Source of the DNA: Butyricimonas faecalis
GTDB taxonomy: Bacteria; Bacteroidota; Bacteroidia; Bacteroidales; Marinifilaceae
NCBI RefSeq assembly: GCF_003991565.1
Contig: NZ_CP032819.1
Location: 3,596,001 to 3,660,000, forward strand
Length of the DNA: 64,000 nucleotides
Reading direction: 5' to 3'
This document shows, in pieces, positions 17,500 to 26,143 of this stretch. Made by a program: the position numbers and the translations under genes. Every line of letters starts with the position of its first letter. Within the stretch, counting starts at the first letter, position 1. The notes beneath the pieces are model-generated. The model worked only from the letters and a program-made list of their open reading frames with translations. It searched no databases and was not told the origin of the DNA.

Positions 17500-17972
17500 C
17501 AGAACGCGAATTGATACAACAACAGCAGGAACTCGGCGACAGCCGTTTCCTCGTGACCCGGTCGGGCAAGTTTTTCTCCGCCTACGGTTGCGGGGCTTTC
17601 GCCTTGGCACGCGCCACAGGCTACCGTGTCATGCACCGGCAGCGTAAAGGCGGAAATTTTGTGCTGACCACAGGATTCCCGGAAAGCCATGTAGGGAAAG
17701 TGATGGAACAGATAATAGCCGCCGGAGGGAAAATCGACCGGCAGGACGACGGTTCTTTCGTCTTTTCCGGCATAGACGGCAGCGAAGCGGAGGCGTTGGT
17801 CTCCATCCCCGAAAAAACGGAGGGCGGGCAAGACCGCAAGGGCAGCAAAAGTTCGTATGACAACAGCCTGCAGGCTATGATACTCTCGTTCGACCTCTCT
17901 CGCTCCACCCCTATGGATGCCATGAACTTTATAGACCTGCTGCAAAAGAGGATTTACGATACAGATGTTTAA
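17496..17972 (+). CDS. DGR-associated MutS-domain-I-like protein
   Basis: A 158-residue protein coupled to the reverse transcriptase by an ATGA overlap. The first 80 residues (RFLVTRSGKFFSAYGCGAFA ... GFPESHVGKVMEQIIAAGGK) follow the pattern of MutS domain I: a phenylalanine-containing aromatic turn corresponding to the mismatch-reading FxE region, then a G-P-x-H-x-L-like segment and a helix ending AGGK. The FxE motif itself is not kept (FFSAY). The rest is polar with a helical C-terminus. MutS-like (MSL) accessory proteins have been described for some DGRs. A role in handling the A-rich mismatched heteroduplex is an inference. Its end overlaps rteA by eight bases. Confidence 0.65.
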   Translation: MTERELIQQQQELGDSRFLVTRSGKFFSAYGCGAFALARATGYRVMHRQRKGGNFVLTTGFPESHVGKVMEQIIAAGGKIDRQDDGSFVFSGIDGSEAEALVSIPEKTEGGQDRKGSKSSYDNSLQAMILSFDLSRSTPMDAMNFIDLLQKRIYDTDV

Positions 17973-20325
17973 TATGACCTTGTTATATATGAACAGAAAC
18001 ATACCCCTGCAAGCTAAAATCCTCTTCGGCTATATGATGTTAATGGCGGTCATCATCAGCATGGCCGCTATTCTTTTCCATGAACACGCACGCCTTCGGA
18101 AAATCGAGGCCGACACCTACGAAATCAGACAGGCACGCCGTGACATATCCGAGATACACCGCAACATCACGGTACTCGCCTCATTGGGCGAGAGCGTCAT
18201 CGCTTGGGAGGATGAGGACTACCATGCCTACCAAACGAGACGGCTGAGGGTGGACAGCCTGCTGCAAATGCTGCAAACGAACCATAGCTACATATTCGGT
18301 CTGTCGCAGATAGATACCCTGCAACAGTTGTTGGCGGACAAGGAGACACACCTGCACCAAATCATGCAGGTGTTCCACCGGCAGGACAAAGCCGACAGCC
18401 TGCTGGTGAACCATCTGCCAGAAGCTGCAAGGCAAGCGACACAGACCCGTACCGTCGTGCAGAAGAAGAAAGGCATAGCCGGATGGTTCGGCGGCAAGGA
18501 AACGGTGCAAGTGCCCGCCTCGTCCGACAAGCTCCGCTCGCTGAACGAACAGCTTATCGCCCTGCAAGCGGAGCGGATACGCAACATGGAGAATTACACC
18601 GACAGCCTGCGCATCCGCAACAGGGAACTGAACCGCAAACTGTTCGCCCTGCTCGGTAACATCAGAGACCATGCACAAGCCGCCTTCCGGGACAGGGAAG
18701 AGCAGATAGCCCAAGCGCACCAACGCTCCACCTCCATCATCACCGGGCTGATCATCGCCGCCATCCTCCTGCTGGTGTTCTCGTACCTGATTATCCAGAA
18801 ACATCTGAAACGGGATTCGCTGCTCAGGAAAAAGATGGAGGGTGTCATTGACCGGAATAATGAACTGCTGGAAACGCGTAAAAACGTCATACTTACTATC
18901 TCGCATGACATACGCGGCCCCCTGAACATCATTTACGGATATGTCGAACTGGCAAAAGATACCCGGGACAGGAAACGCAGGAATCACCATTTGGAAAATA
19001 TCGAAACGGAGTGCAAACATATCCTGCACCTGCTGAACAATCTGCTGGACGTGTACCGCCTGAACGAGTCCAAGGAAACCTGCAACAATGTACCGTTCAA
19101 CCTTAATGATCTGTTGGAACGTATTGTGACCGGATTTTCACATATTGCCAATAATAAGGGAATCATATTCCACCATGATTCCCAAAATACGGATGTCGTA
19201 CTGTGCGGTGACATGGATCGTATCTCTCAAATTATAGACAATCTACTGACGAATGCTGTGAAGTTTACAAACGCCGGTATGATACAGTTCAATGTCCGAT
19301 ATGAAAATGGAATGCTTTATATAGAAATAAAGGATACGGGAATCGGTATGGATCAAGACACCGTTTCGCGTATCTTCCGTCCGTTTGAACGCCTGTCGTC
19401 TGAGGCGAATGCCGAAGGTTTCGGGTTGGGCTTGCCCATCACAAAAGGATTGGTCAAACTTTTAGGAGGCAGCATTGATGTGGAAAGTAAAATCGGGCAT
19501 GGCAGCACATTTCGTGTATCCCTGCCGTTAGCGGTTTCCAATGAGAAAATCAATAGTGAAGCGTCGGCAGTTCCGCAAGACCGTCTGCCATTGCCACAGC
19601 GCGTACTTGTTATAGACAATGACACATTACAACTGGAAATAGCCAAGGAAATGCTTGAACGCAACGGAGTATCGTGTACCACCTGTTCCAATGCCAAAGA
19701 ACTGGTCAATGAGATGCGCAGGCAGGATTACGACTTGCTGCTAAGCGACATACAGATGCCGGAAACCAACGGTTTTGAAATTCTGGCATTGCTTCGCAAA
19801 TCCAGCATCGGAAATTCACACACAATTCCGATAGTAGCCATGACTGCACGAGGAGAAGGAGAAAAAGAGGCATTCATAAAGGGCGGATTCACGGACTCCA
19901 TCCACAAGCCGTTTTCCATGAGAGAACTGTTGGATATGGTCTCTTCTGTGGTGTCACGCGATGTGGAAGAGTCACATACACCGGATTTTGCCACGTTCAC
20001 GGCAGATGTGCTTGATAAAAGAGAACTGCTAAGAACTTTCATTATCCAGTCCGAACAAAATATGGCAGACTTGCAATCGGCAATAAAGACAGGGGACATT
20101 GAAAAGCTCCATGACATAGCCCACGAGATAAAGCCCTCGTTGGAGTTGTTACGGGCCGATGCTCCACTGGTAAAACTCCGCACCACGTTAAACGATTCTG
20201 CATGCGATATGAATACCGTCAATGAACAGGTGAAGCTGCTGATAGGACACATCTCCGGACTTATAACAGAAGCTGAAAAGGAAATAAAGAAAATGAGCGA
20301 TGAAACAGAAGGTACTGATAGTTGA
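17965..20325 (+). CDS. rteA: hybrid histidine kinase RteA
   Basis: A 786-residue membrane sensor. TM1 lies at about 20-40, followed by a periplasmic helical sensor region to about 255 and TM2 (ITGLIIAAILLLVFSYLII). A HisKA domain has phospho-acceptor His314 (ISHDIRGPLN). A HATPase domain follows (NLLTNAVKFTN, DTGIGM, GFGLGLPI), then a receiver domain with Asp595 (LLLSDIQMPE) and an HPt domain with His720 (IAHEIKP). The layout and the following sigma-54-type regulator match RteA/RteB of CTnDOT-type elements, where they activate rteC and so excision and transfer. The tetQ gene that precedes rteA in CTnDOT is absent; the DGR stands in that place. The end overlaps rteB by 26 bases. Confidence 0.88.
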   Translation: MFNMTLLYMNRNIPLQAKILFGYMMLMAVIISMAAILFHEHARLRKIEADTYEIRQARRDISEIHRNITVLASLGESVIAWEDEDYHAYQTRRLRVDSLLQMLQTNHSYIFGLSQIDTLQQLLADKETHLHQIMQVFHRQDKADSLLVNHLPEAARQATQTRTVVQKKKGIAGWFGGKETVQVPASSDKLRSLNEQLIALQAERIRNMENYTDSLRIRNRELNRKLFALLGNIRDHAQAAFRDREEQIAQAHQRSTSIITGLIIAAILLLVFSYLIIQKHLKRDSLLRKKMEGVIDRNNELLETRKNVILTISHDIRGPLNIIYGYVELAKDTRDRKRRNHHLENIETECKHILHLLNNLLDVYRLNESKETCNNVPFNLNDLLERIVTGFSHIANNKGIIFHHDSQNTDVVLCGDMDRISQIIDNLLTNAVKFTNAGMIQFNVRYENGMLYIEIKDTGIGMDQDTVSRIFRPFERLSSEANAEGFGLGLPITKGLVKLLGGSIDVESKIGHGSTFRVSLPLAVSNEKINSEASAVPQDRLPLPQRVLVIDNDTLQLEIAKEMLERNGVSCTTCSNAKELVNEMRRQDYDLLLSDIQMPETNGFEILALLRKSSIGNSHTIPIVAMTARGEGEKEAFIKGGFTDSIHKPFSMRELLDMVSSVVSRDVEESHTPDFATFTADVLDKRELLRTFIIQSEQNMADLQSAIKTGDIEKLHDIAHEIKPSLELLRADAPLVKLRTTLNDSACDMNTVNEQVKLLIGHISGLITEAEKEIKKMSDETEGTDS

Positions 20326-21613
20326 AGACAATATAAGTTTGTCACAACGCCAGAAAGACTGGCTTGAACAGGCGGGGTACGATGTAATGACCGCCATGCG
20401 TGAACCGGCCGCACGTGCATTGATACGCAAGCATCGGTTCGACTTCATATTGTCCGATGTGCGCTTGCCTGAAGGTGACGGAATATCGCTTTTAGAGTGG
20501 CTCACAAAAGAGAAGAAAGACATTCCATTCATAGTGACAACGGAATACGGGTCTATACCGGATGCGGTACGCGCCATCAAGTTGGGGGCAAAAGACTATC
20601 TGCCCAAGCCGGTACACCGGGAACACCTGCTTGAACTGGCGGAAGAGATATTCCGTCCGCTCGCGACTGTCCGCACGAAACCGAAAGACCTGTTCAGACG
20701 TACCTGCCCTAAAATACTTGAGGTGGAGAGATACGCGAGGATAGTAGCCCCGTCGGATATGTCGGTGCTGATACTCGGTGCCAACGGTACCGGCAAGGAG
20801 TCCGTGGCACAGGGCATTCACGCGAACAGCGGACGTGACGGCAAGTTTGTAGCGGTCAATTGCGGAGCGTTGCCACGCGAACTTGCGGCATCCCTCCTGT
20901 TCGGACACGAGAAAGGCGCCTTCACCGGTGCGGATACGGCAAAGAACGGATATTTCGACATGGCAAAAGGCGGTACGCTCTTCCTGGATGAAATCGGCAC
21001 GATGCCTATTGACATACAGTCCATGCTCCTTAGAGTGTTGCAGGAGAATACCTATACCCCTATCGGCAGCGACAGGGAGCGGATGGCAGACGTGCGGATT
21101 GTGGCGGCAACGAATGAAAATCTGGAACGGGCCATCAAGGAAGGACGATTCCGGGAAGACCTGTACCACCGTCTGGCAGAGATGGAAATCAGGATGCCAT
21201 CTTTGGCCGAGTGTGCTGATGACATTTTGCCTTTGGCGGAATTTTTCCGTGAACGGTTTTCCAAAGAACTTAAGAAAGAGACAAAAGGCTTTTCAAAAGA
21301 TGCCATATACCGACTTCGTTCTTATCGTTGGCCGGGCAATGTCAGGGAATTGCAGAACCGGATCAAACGGGCGGTGTTGCTTACGGAAACCCCTGTATTG
21401 GAGTTGCCGGACTTGAACGCAGACAGTCAGACTGATATTCGGATTACGGAGAAAACTCCGGACATATTGCCTTTGAAAGACGAAAACAGCGAGAGGGAAG
21501 CCATTGCAAATGCCCTTCAAGCGTGCAACGGGCATCGTGAACAGACCGCACGATTGTTGAATGTAAACTCTTCAACACTGTACCGGAAGATGAAGAAATA
21601 CGGGATAAGATAA
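20300..21613 (+). CDS. rteB: sigma-54-type response regulator RteB
   Basis: A 437-residue NtrC-family regulator. The receiver domain has Asp53 (FILSDVRLPEGDG). The AAA+ central domain has Walker A (GANGTGKES, with Asn replacing the usual Glu), the sigma-54 contact loop GAFTGA and Walker B (GGTLFLDEIGTM). The C-terminal Fis-type HTH reads NGHREQTARLLNVNSSTLYRKMKKYG. It overlaps rteA, so the pair is co-translated. In CTnDOT, RteB activates rteC transcription. No RteC is recognisable in this window. The next gene is about 350 bases downstream after a structured region. Confidence 0.9.
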   Translation: MKQKVLIVEDNISLSQRQKDWLEQAGYDVMTAMREPAARALIRKHRFDFILSDVRLPEGDGISLLEWLTKEKKDIPFIVTTEYGSIPDAVRAIKLGAKDYLPKPVHREHLLELAEEIFRPLATVRTKPKDLFRRTCPKILEVERYARIVAPSDMSVLILGANGTGKESVAQGIHANSGRDGKFVAVNCGALPRELAASLLFGHEKGAFTGADTAKNGYFDMAKGGTLFLDEIGTMPIDIQSMLLRVLQENTYTPIGSDRERMADVRIVAATNENLERAIKEGRFREDLYHRLAEMEIRMPSLAECADDILPLAEFFRERFSKELKKETKGFSKDAIYRLRSYRWPGNVRELQNRIKRAVLLTETPVLELPDLNADSQTDIRITEKTPDILPLKDENSEREAIANALQACNGHREQTARLLNVNSSTLYRKMKKYGIR

Positions 21614-21694
21614 TCCCCGATATTCTATCTATTTCCGGCAACAGTGTTGACACAGAATATATTGAAATGATTTTTCAATCCGACTGAAATTTTG

Positions 21695-21702
21695 TAAATT
21701 TG
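21695..21702 (+). promoter_or_regulatory. Bacteroidales -7 promoter element
   Basis: TAAATTTG matches TAnnTTTG. The -33 region upstream is T-rich (TTTTTC) rather than a clear TTTG. It would start a transcript at about 21710, at the head of the structured RNA candidate. Confidence 0.5.
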
Positions 21703-21711
21703 CAAAAGATT

Positions 21712-21953
21712 TGGCAGGGTATAGCCTTGCCGGTCTGAAACATAGAAGAAAACCGGTGGAGGGAAAACCCCTCTGCTGATTATATAACATAAGAGCGCAA
21801 GCTTCTCGGACAGAAATCTGGTAAATTGACGTTAAAGGAGAATGATTGCGTAATGCTTATGCTATGCTCTGTCATAGCGTGGTGTTGCGTGTTCTCCTTT
21901 AGGCTTTACCAGAGCCTCTGTCTGAGTGCGTGGCTACCACGCTTCTTTTTTTA
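21712..21953 (+). ncRNA. structured leader or small RNA ending in an intrinsic terminator
   Basis: The 350 bases between rteB and the DHFR-like gene hold several stems. These are GGCA...TTGCC, GAGGG-AAAA-CCCTC, and a long hairpin in which CAGAAATCTGGTAAA pairs with TTTACCAGAG and AAAGGAGAA pairs with TTCTCCTTT, with the inner TGCTATG pairing with CATAGCG. It ends in GCGTGG-CTA-CCACGC followed by TTCTTTTTTT, a strong terminator only 12 bases before the next start codon. It may be an attenuated leader or a separate RNA. I do not recognise the family. Confidence 0.6.
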
Positions 21954-21964
21954 GACGGACAGGT

Positions 21965-22381
21965 ATGGCAAGAATACAAATCATAACGGCAGTGACATTG
22001 GACGGTTATCTTCCCGACCCGAATGAAGAGTTGTTGCAATGGGTGAAGACGGACAGCCAAGGTTTCCCGTTCTGGCACGAGAGGAGTACCTTCACGCTGT
22101 TTCCCGGCTATCCCATGCTGGACTTGATTTGTGAAAAGGACGAGAAACCGGACTCCTTTACCTTTACCTCAGAAATATCCGACCCAAAGAGCCTTGACTT
22201 GCTACACGGGCTTTCCATCTACCACCTCATTGACGAAATCATCATCTACATTCTTCCTCTGACAACAGGCAACGGTACGGACTGCCTGCATCGACTTCCG
22301 GTCAATCGTTGGAAACTTTACAGGACAGTTGCTTTCAAAAACGGGATTGTCCGTCTCATTTATCGCAAATCCTCGCGATAG
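21965..22381 (+). CDS. dihydrofolate-reductase/RibD-like protein
   Basis: A protein of about 138 residues starting MARIQIITAVTLDGYL, the typical first strand of the RibD C-terminal/dihydrofolate reductase family. The end (YHLIDEIIIYILPLTTGNG ... LYRTVAFKNGIVRLIYRK) matches the last strands of that fold. The middle is shorter than usual (families often have 170-200 residues), so part of the cofactor site may be missing and activity is uncertain. It stands behind a structured RNA with a terminator. An in-frame start 13 codons upstream lies inside the terminator stem and is rejected. Similar genes occur near the regulatory region of Bacteroidetes ICEs. Confidence 0.65.
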   Translation: MARIQIITAVTLDGYLPDPNEELLQWVKTDSQGFPFWHERSTFTLFPGYPMLDLICEKDEKPDSFTFTSEISDPKSLDLLHGLSIYHLIDEIIIYILPLTTGNGTDCLHRLPVNRWKLYRTVAFKNGIVRLIYRKSSR

Positions 22382-22461
22382 TCCATTGCATCCTGCAAGG
22401 AAATCTTGCAATTTGCAAGATTCGCCATTTATTCATTTTTACAGCCTCAGATTTTTATTTC

Positions 22462-22485
22462 ACTGATATACAATGTTATATCAGT
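22462..22485. promoter_or_regulatory. perfect palindrome, possible operator
   Basis: ACTGATATA and TATATCAGT are separated by six bases, upstream of the HTH genes. A second symmetric element (TTGCGCAA within CCTGTTGCGCAACAAGG) follows at about 22540-22556. Either may bind one of the HTH proteins encoded just downstream. There is no poly-T run to make a terminator. Confidence 0.4.
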
Positions 22486-22598
22486 TCCTCTTGGTGTCTA
22501 TCGGTGTCATTGGTACGCTGTTGGCCTTATAATATGATATAACCTGTTGCGCAACAAGGTGTAAGCAAACGATAAGTTACACTTAAAACAGATTACTC

Positions 22599-22904
22599 AT
22601 GTTACAGATAAACAGCGAGATGTTCGCCCAAATCATGGAACGGTTCGACAGGATAGAGCGGGCATTGGAGCGTATGAACAAGCTGAAGGAATGCCTGGAC
22701 GGCGACACGCTCTTGGACAACTACGACCTGTGCCGGCTGCTCGGCATCACCAAACGCACGCTGGCGCGTTACCGCCAGAAGAAGCTCGTGACCTATTACA
22801 TGATTGACGGGAGAACCTACTACAAGGCATCCGAAGTGGAGGCGTTCCTCAACCAAAAGGGCAAGTCATTGCCGGCGAGGTTCAGACATCAGCCAAATGT
22901 TTAA
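22599..22904 (+). CDS. HTH excisionase-like protein 1
   Basis: A 101-residue protein. An N-terminal helix (FAQIMERFDRIERALERM) is followed by a MerR/HTH_17-type winged helix (LLDNYDLCRLLGITKRTLARYRQ ... YYMIDGRTYYKASEVEAFL). Proteins of this type in CTnDOT-like elements (Xis2c, Xis2d) bend DNA in excision and also control transfer genes. It is the first of three related genes on the plus strand that face the integrase genes. Spacing to the next gene is about 20 bases. The exact role is inferred from position. Confidence 0.75.
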   Translation: MLQINSEMFAQIMERFDRIERALERMNKLKECLDGDTLLDNYDLCRLLGITKRTLARYRQKKLVTYYMIDGRTYYKASEVEAFLNQKGKSLPARFRHQPNV

Positions 22905-22923
22905 TTAAAATGAAGCAAGGATT

Positions 22924-23220
22924 ATGGAAATAATATGTGTTGACAAACAGACTTTTGAAGAATTGCGTGTCCGGTTCTGTGATTTTGAGGAACGGATGAC
23001 GCGGGTATGCCGTCCGGCCGAGGACCTCGGCTTGAAAAACTGGCTGGATAATCAGGAGGTGTGCGATGTGCTTCGCATCAACAAGAAGACACTACAGGTA
23101 TATCGCAACAAAGGGATATTGCCTTTCAGCCGTATCAAGAACAAGCTGTTCTACAAGCCTGAAGACGTACAGAGATTGTTGGATTTGAATTATCACCCTT
23201 TAATAAAAAGCAGATTATGA
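22924..23220 (+). CDS. HTH excisionase-like protein 2
   Basis: A 98-residue paralogue of its neighbours with the same plan. An N-terminal helix (TFEELRVRFCDFEERMTRV) is followed by HTH NWLDNQEVCDVLRINKKTLQVY and a wing ending FYKPEDVQRLLDL. It probably binds DNA near the attachment site or an excision promoter. Its stop overlaps the ATG of the third HTH gene (ATGA), so translation is coupled. Sequence similarity with the first gene is limited to the HTH core, so the duplication is old. Confidence 0.75.
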   Translation: MEIICVDKQTFEELRVRFCDFEERMTRVCRPAEDLGLKNWLDNQEVCDVLRINKKTLQVYRNKGILPFSRIKNKLFYKPEDVQRLLDLNYHPLIKSRL

Positions 23221-23528
23221 GCTATCATTTCTTGGACGACAAAGACCCTCGGATCGACGTGATGTTTCAAGGGCTGGAAAAAATGGAGAAGATGCTCTCC
23301 GTGATTGAGAAGATGCCGAAATCCCTCTTTAACGGTGAGCGCTTCCTCACTGACGAGGAACTCTCCAAAGTCCTGCGGGTAAGCAGGCGCACATTGCAGG
23401 AGTACCGGACATTCGGGGTGGTTCCTTATTACATGGTGCAGGGCAAGACTCTGTATAAGGAATCGGATATTCTGAAGATACTGGAGGATTCCTACAAGCG
23501 TTGCCGGGAAGAACAACGATGGGTATAG
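23217..23528 (+). CDS. HTH excisionase-like protein 3
   Basis: A 103-residue protein. A helical N-terminus (DVMFQGLEKMEKMLSVIEKM) is followed by an HTH_17-like unit (FLTDEELSKVLRVSRRTLQEYR) and a wing (VVPYYMVQGKTLYKESDIL). It overlaps the previous gene by four bases. It is the last gene before a strong hairpin that separates it from the convergent integrase gene. Together the three HTH genes resemble an excision-control cluster; which one is the true excisionase cannot be told from sequence. Confidence 0.75.
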   Translation: MSYHFLDDKDPRIDVMFQGLEKMEKMLSVIEKMPKSLFNGERFLTDEELSKVLRVSRRTLQEYRTFGVVPYYMVQGKTLYKESDILKILEDSYKRCREEQRWV

Positions 23529-23546
23529 CATCGTTCACTAAAAGAG

Positions 23547-23596
23547 ACGGAGAAATGATTTCCTTTTTACAAAGGGCATTTCTCCGTTTTTATTTT
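23547..23596. terminator. bidirectional terminator between HTH genes and integrase
   Basis: ACGGAGAAATG and CATTTCTCCGT form an 11-bp stem with T-rich sequence on the plus-strand side (TTTTTATTTT). It lies between convergent genes. Confidence 0.75.
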
Positions 23597-24896
23597 ATGC
23601 CATTTCAGACTTTCTTCCCCGTTTTTTCTTGACGATGAAATCTTCTTCGCAAAGCTGTATCTGTTTTCCGAAACCTGTGGACTTTAGCCGTTTCATATCC
23701 TCGTCCACTTTGGTGTCCGTTACTTGGGCATACAGCTGGGTGGTGGAAATGGAGTTGTGTCCCATCATGCGGCTGACCGTCTCTATCGGCACACCGAGCG
23801 AGAGGGTGATGTGGGTCCCGAAATTATGCCTGGCCTGATGGTAGGTCAAATCAAAGCCATATACCTGTCCCAGCTCTCGTGTCAATGTTATAAAATATCC
23901 ACGATTGTAAACATTGAATACCTTGTCCCCGGTTCTTTGGCTACGATATTTCTCGATGATTTGAAGGGGAATATCCAACAGGCGGACAGACGAAAGCGTA
24001 TCCGTCTTTTGCCTGTGGATGTGAATCCACCATGTGCCGTCCTCAGCCTGCGTGACATCATTGACCGACAGTTTTTTCAAGTCCGCATACGCCAATCCGG
24101 TAAATGTCGAGAAAATGAACATATCCCTTACGAATTGCAGTTGAGGCTTCTCCACCGGGGTGGTCATCAGTGTCTTCAAGTCCTCCAATTTCATGTGCCG
24201 GCTTTTTCTTTTTGGCAGTTCGGGATGCAGGCGGCAGTAAGGGTCACGGCGCAATGTCCCCTGGCTGACCGCCCGCATTGTCAGCTTCTTCAGGCGGTAC
24301 AGGTGTTCATGTACGGTCTTGGGTTTTTGGTTGCGGTTCGTGCGCAGGAACAACTCGAAGTCGTCATAAAACGCACGGTCAAGGCTTCTCAATGTCACGT
24401 CCTCCACGCCTTTCTTCTCCTGAACAAAAGCGGAAAGGTGCTTGTAGGAACGCTTGTAGGAGTCGTATGTTTCCTGTATGCGGTCTATCCCGATACGCTT
24501 CTTGAACTCCTCGTTATGCTCCCTGAACAAGGCAAGCAGGGTAAGTGGTTTCTGCCCGATGCCTTTGACTGCATTCTTGACAAGTTCCGCTGTAATGAAC
24601 CCCAGACTGTTCTTTATCCTGTCGTAATGTCCGGTTATCTCGTCTGTCAGGTCATCTATGGCGCGGTTCACCGTAACTGCATTTTCACTCCGTCCGTCGG
24701 CGCGTCCTTTGTCGGGATTCCAAATAGAGGGATTGACGGATACTTTGGTTCCTATCTGTGCCCATTCGGCATCGATGCTTACCTTGCACAATAACTGGCA
24801 CATTCCGTCCTTGCGGACTTTCGTGCGGTTTATATAGAACAATACGGCAAATGTACTACGCCGCTTGATATTCTGGTTTTCTATATTCTTTTCCAT
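23595..24896 (-). CDS. tyrosine recombinase (integrase 2)
   Basis: A 433-residue site-specific recombinase. The N-terminal arm-binding region (FAVLFYINRTKVRKDGMCQL) is typical of Bacteroidetes integrases. A SAM-like core-binding domain lies at about 110-210, then the catalytic domain. Catalytic residues visible are HQARHNFGTH (His-x-x-Arg), GHNSISTTQLYAQV (His and nucleophile Tyr). The first Arg of the usual pentad is replaced (TGLAYAD), as in several IntDOT relatives. It follows the first integrase by 23 bases and is probably co-transcribed. The C-terminus ends in a basic tail (KKKRGRK). Whether both integrases are needed for integration is unknown. Confidence 0.9.
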   Translation of the reverse strand: MEKNIENQNIKRRSTFAVLFYINRTKVRKDGMCQLLCKVSIDAEWAQIGTKVSVNPSIWNPDKGRADGRSENAVTVNRAIDDLTDEITGHYDRIKNSLGFITAELVKNAVKGIGQKPLTLLALFREHNEEFKKRIGIDRIQETYDSYKRSYKHLSAFVQEKKGVEDVTLRSLDRAFYDDFELFLRTNRNQKPKTVHEHLYRLKKLTMRAVSQGTLRRDPYCRLHPELPKRKSRHMKLEDLKTLMTTPVEKPQLQFVRDMFIFSTFTGLAYADLKKLSVNDVTQAEDGTWWIHIHRQKTDTLSSVRLLDIPLQIIEKYRSQRTGDKVFNVYNRGYFITLTRELGQVYGFDLTYHQARHNFGTHITLSLGVPIETVSRMMGHNSISTTQLYAQVTDTKVDEDMKRLKSTGFGKQIQLCEEDFIVKKKRGRKSEMA

Positions 24897-24919
24897 GTTC
24901 TTGTTTTTTTAAGAGGTAA

Positions 24920-26143
24920 TCAAATCACGACGGAAAAACGTTCCGATATTTTCCGGTTCAAAGTCCTTGTGTCGGAATCAATCTTGTCATCGGTCACTTT
25001 CGCGTAAATACGTGTGGTTTCAATCCGGCTATGTCCGAGCATTTTGCTGACGGTTTCAAGAGGAACCCCATGCGAAAGGGTGATTTCCGTGGCGTAGGTG
25101 TGCCTGGCCACGTGAAATACCAGCGGACGGTTGATGTTGCAAATCCGGGCAATCTCTTTCAGGTAGAGATTCATGTTGGAATTACAATACATCGGTAGCA
25201 GCCTGTTATCAGAAACGGCATCACTGTACTTTTTCAGAATCTGTAACGGCAAGTCCAACAAGGGGATTTCAAATTCTATCTTGGTCTTCTGGCGGGCACT
25301 TTTAATCCACCATGTGCCGTCTTCCGCAAGCGACAGGTTTTCTTTTGTCAGCGAGCGCATATCCCTGTATGAAATGCCGGTGAAGCAGGAAAACAGGAAC
25401 ATGTCACGGACAAGGTAAAGTGTCTGCCTATGGAGCGGAGTGGTCATAAGCCGTTGCAGCTCTTCATCGGTAAGATACTTCTGCACCGCTTTCGGACGAA
25501 CCGGCTCGTAACCCATGAACGGATAAACGGTAATGATACCGTCAGCGATAGCCTCACCCACGATGGTTTTCAGTTGGACGGTCAGGTTGATGACGGTTCC
25601 GGGAGCGAGATTGCGTTCGGTACGAAGGTACAGGTCGTATTTGTCGATGAAGGAGCGGTCCAATGCCGAGAAAGGAATATCCGTTAGCCTGTATTTTTCT
25701 TGCAGAAACTTCTCAATGTGCCTATAGGCATTGCGGTATGCCTGCAAACTTTTGGCTGTGCGGTTGACTCCAACTCGCTTTTCAAAGTTGTTGATGAATT
25801 GCCTGAAATAGCTCAACAGTGTTTCCTGCCCGCTTGCCATTCCAAGCAAAATGCTTTTCACTTCCTCAGCGGTCACACCGTCACGGACGGCAGACTGCTC
25901 GTTATAGATACTCAACGCCACCGCACGGATCTCATCCAGCCGGTTGTTGATTTCCTTTGCCGTCACACTCTTGCCAGACGCACGCCCCGAAGTCCATCGG
26001 GATTGCGGCACTTTCATCTTCACGCTGAATGCCGCTTCAGAGTATTTTCCGATGTTCAACTTAGCCATTACTGGACATTCGCCATTGGCATCCGCCTCGC
26101 TCTTTTTCAGGTAGAACGACACCTTTACATTTGCCTGATTCAT
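24920..26143 (-). CDS. tyrosine recombinase (integrase 1)
   Basis: A 407-residue site-specific recombinase, first of two in tandem. The N-terminus (VKVSFYLKKSEADANGECPV) is the arm-binding type. The catalytic domain has FHVARHTYAT (His-x-x-Arg) and LGHSRIETTRIYAKV (His and Tyr). The first catalytic Arg is Ser (TGISYRD), the substitution known from IntDOT, which tolerates mismatched crossover regions. Its start lies close to the presumed ICE end. Tandem integrases are frequent in Bacteroidetes elements; this gene's promoter and attachment site should lie in the 400 bases upstream. Confidence 0.9.
   Translation of the reverse strand: MNQANVKVSFYLKKSEADANGECPVMAKLNIGKYSEAAFSVKMKVPQSRWTSGRASGKSVTAKEINNRLDEIRAVALSIYNEQSAVRDGVTAEEVKSILLGMASGQETLLSYFRQFINNFEKRVGVNRTAKSLQAYRNAYRHIEKFLQEKYRLTDIPFSALDRSFIDKYDLYLRTERNLAPGTVINLTVQLKTIVGEAIADGIITVYPFMGYEPVRPKAVQKYLTDEELQRLMTTPLHRQTLYLVRDMFLFSCFTGISYRDMRSLTKENLSLAEDGTWWIKSARQKTKIEFEIPLLDLPLQILKKYSDAVSDNRLLPMYCNSNMNLYLKEIARICNINRPLVFHVARHTYATEITLSHGVPLETVSKMLGHSRIETTRIYAKVTDDKIDSDTRTLNRKISERFSVVI

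Noticed and set aside
16369..17610. 413-residue frame antisense to the reverse transcriptase
   Set aside because: It is a GC-driven shadow; the plus strand has clear RT motifs.
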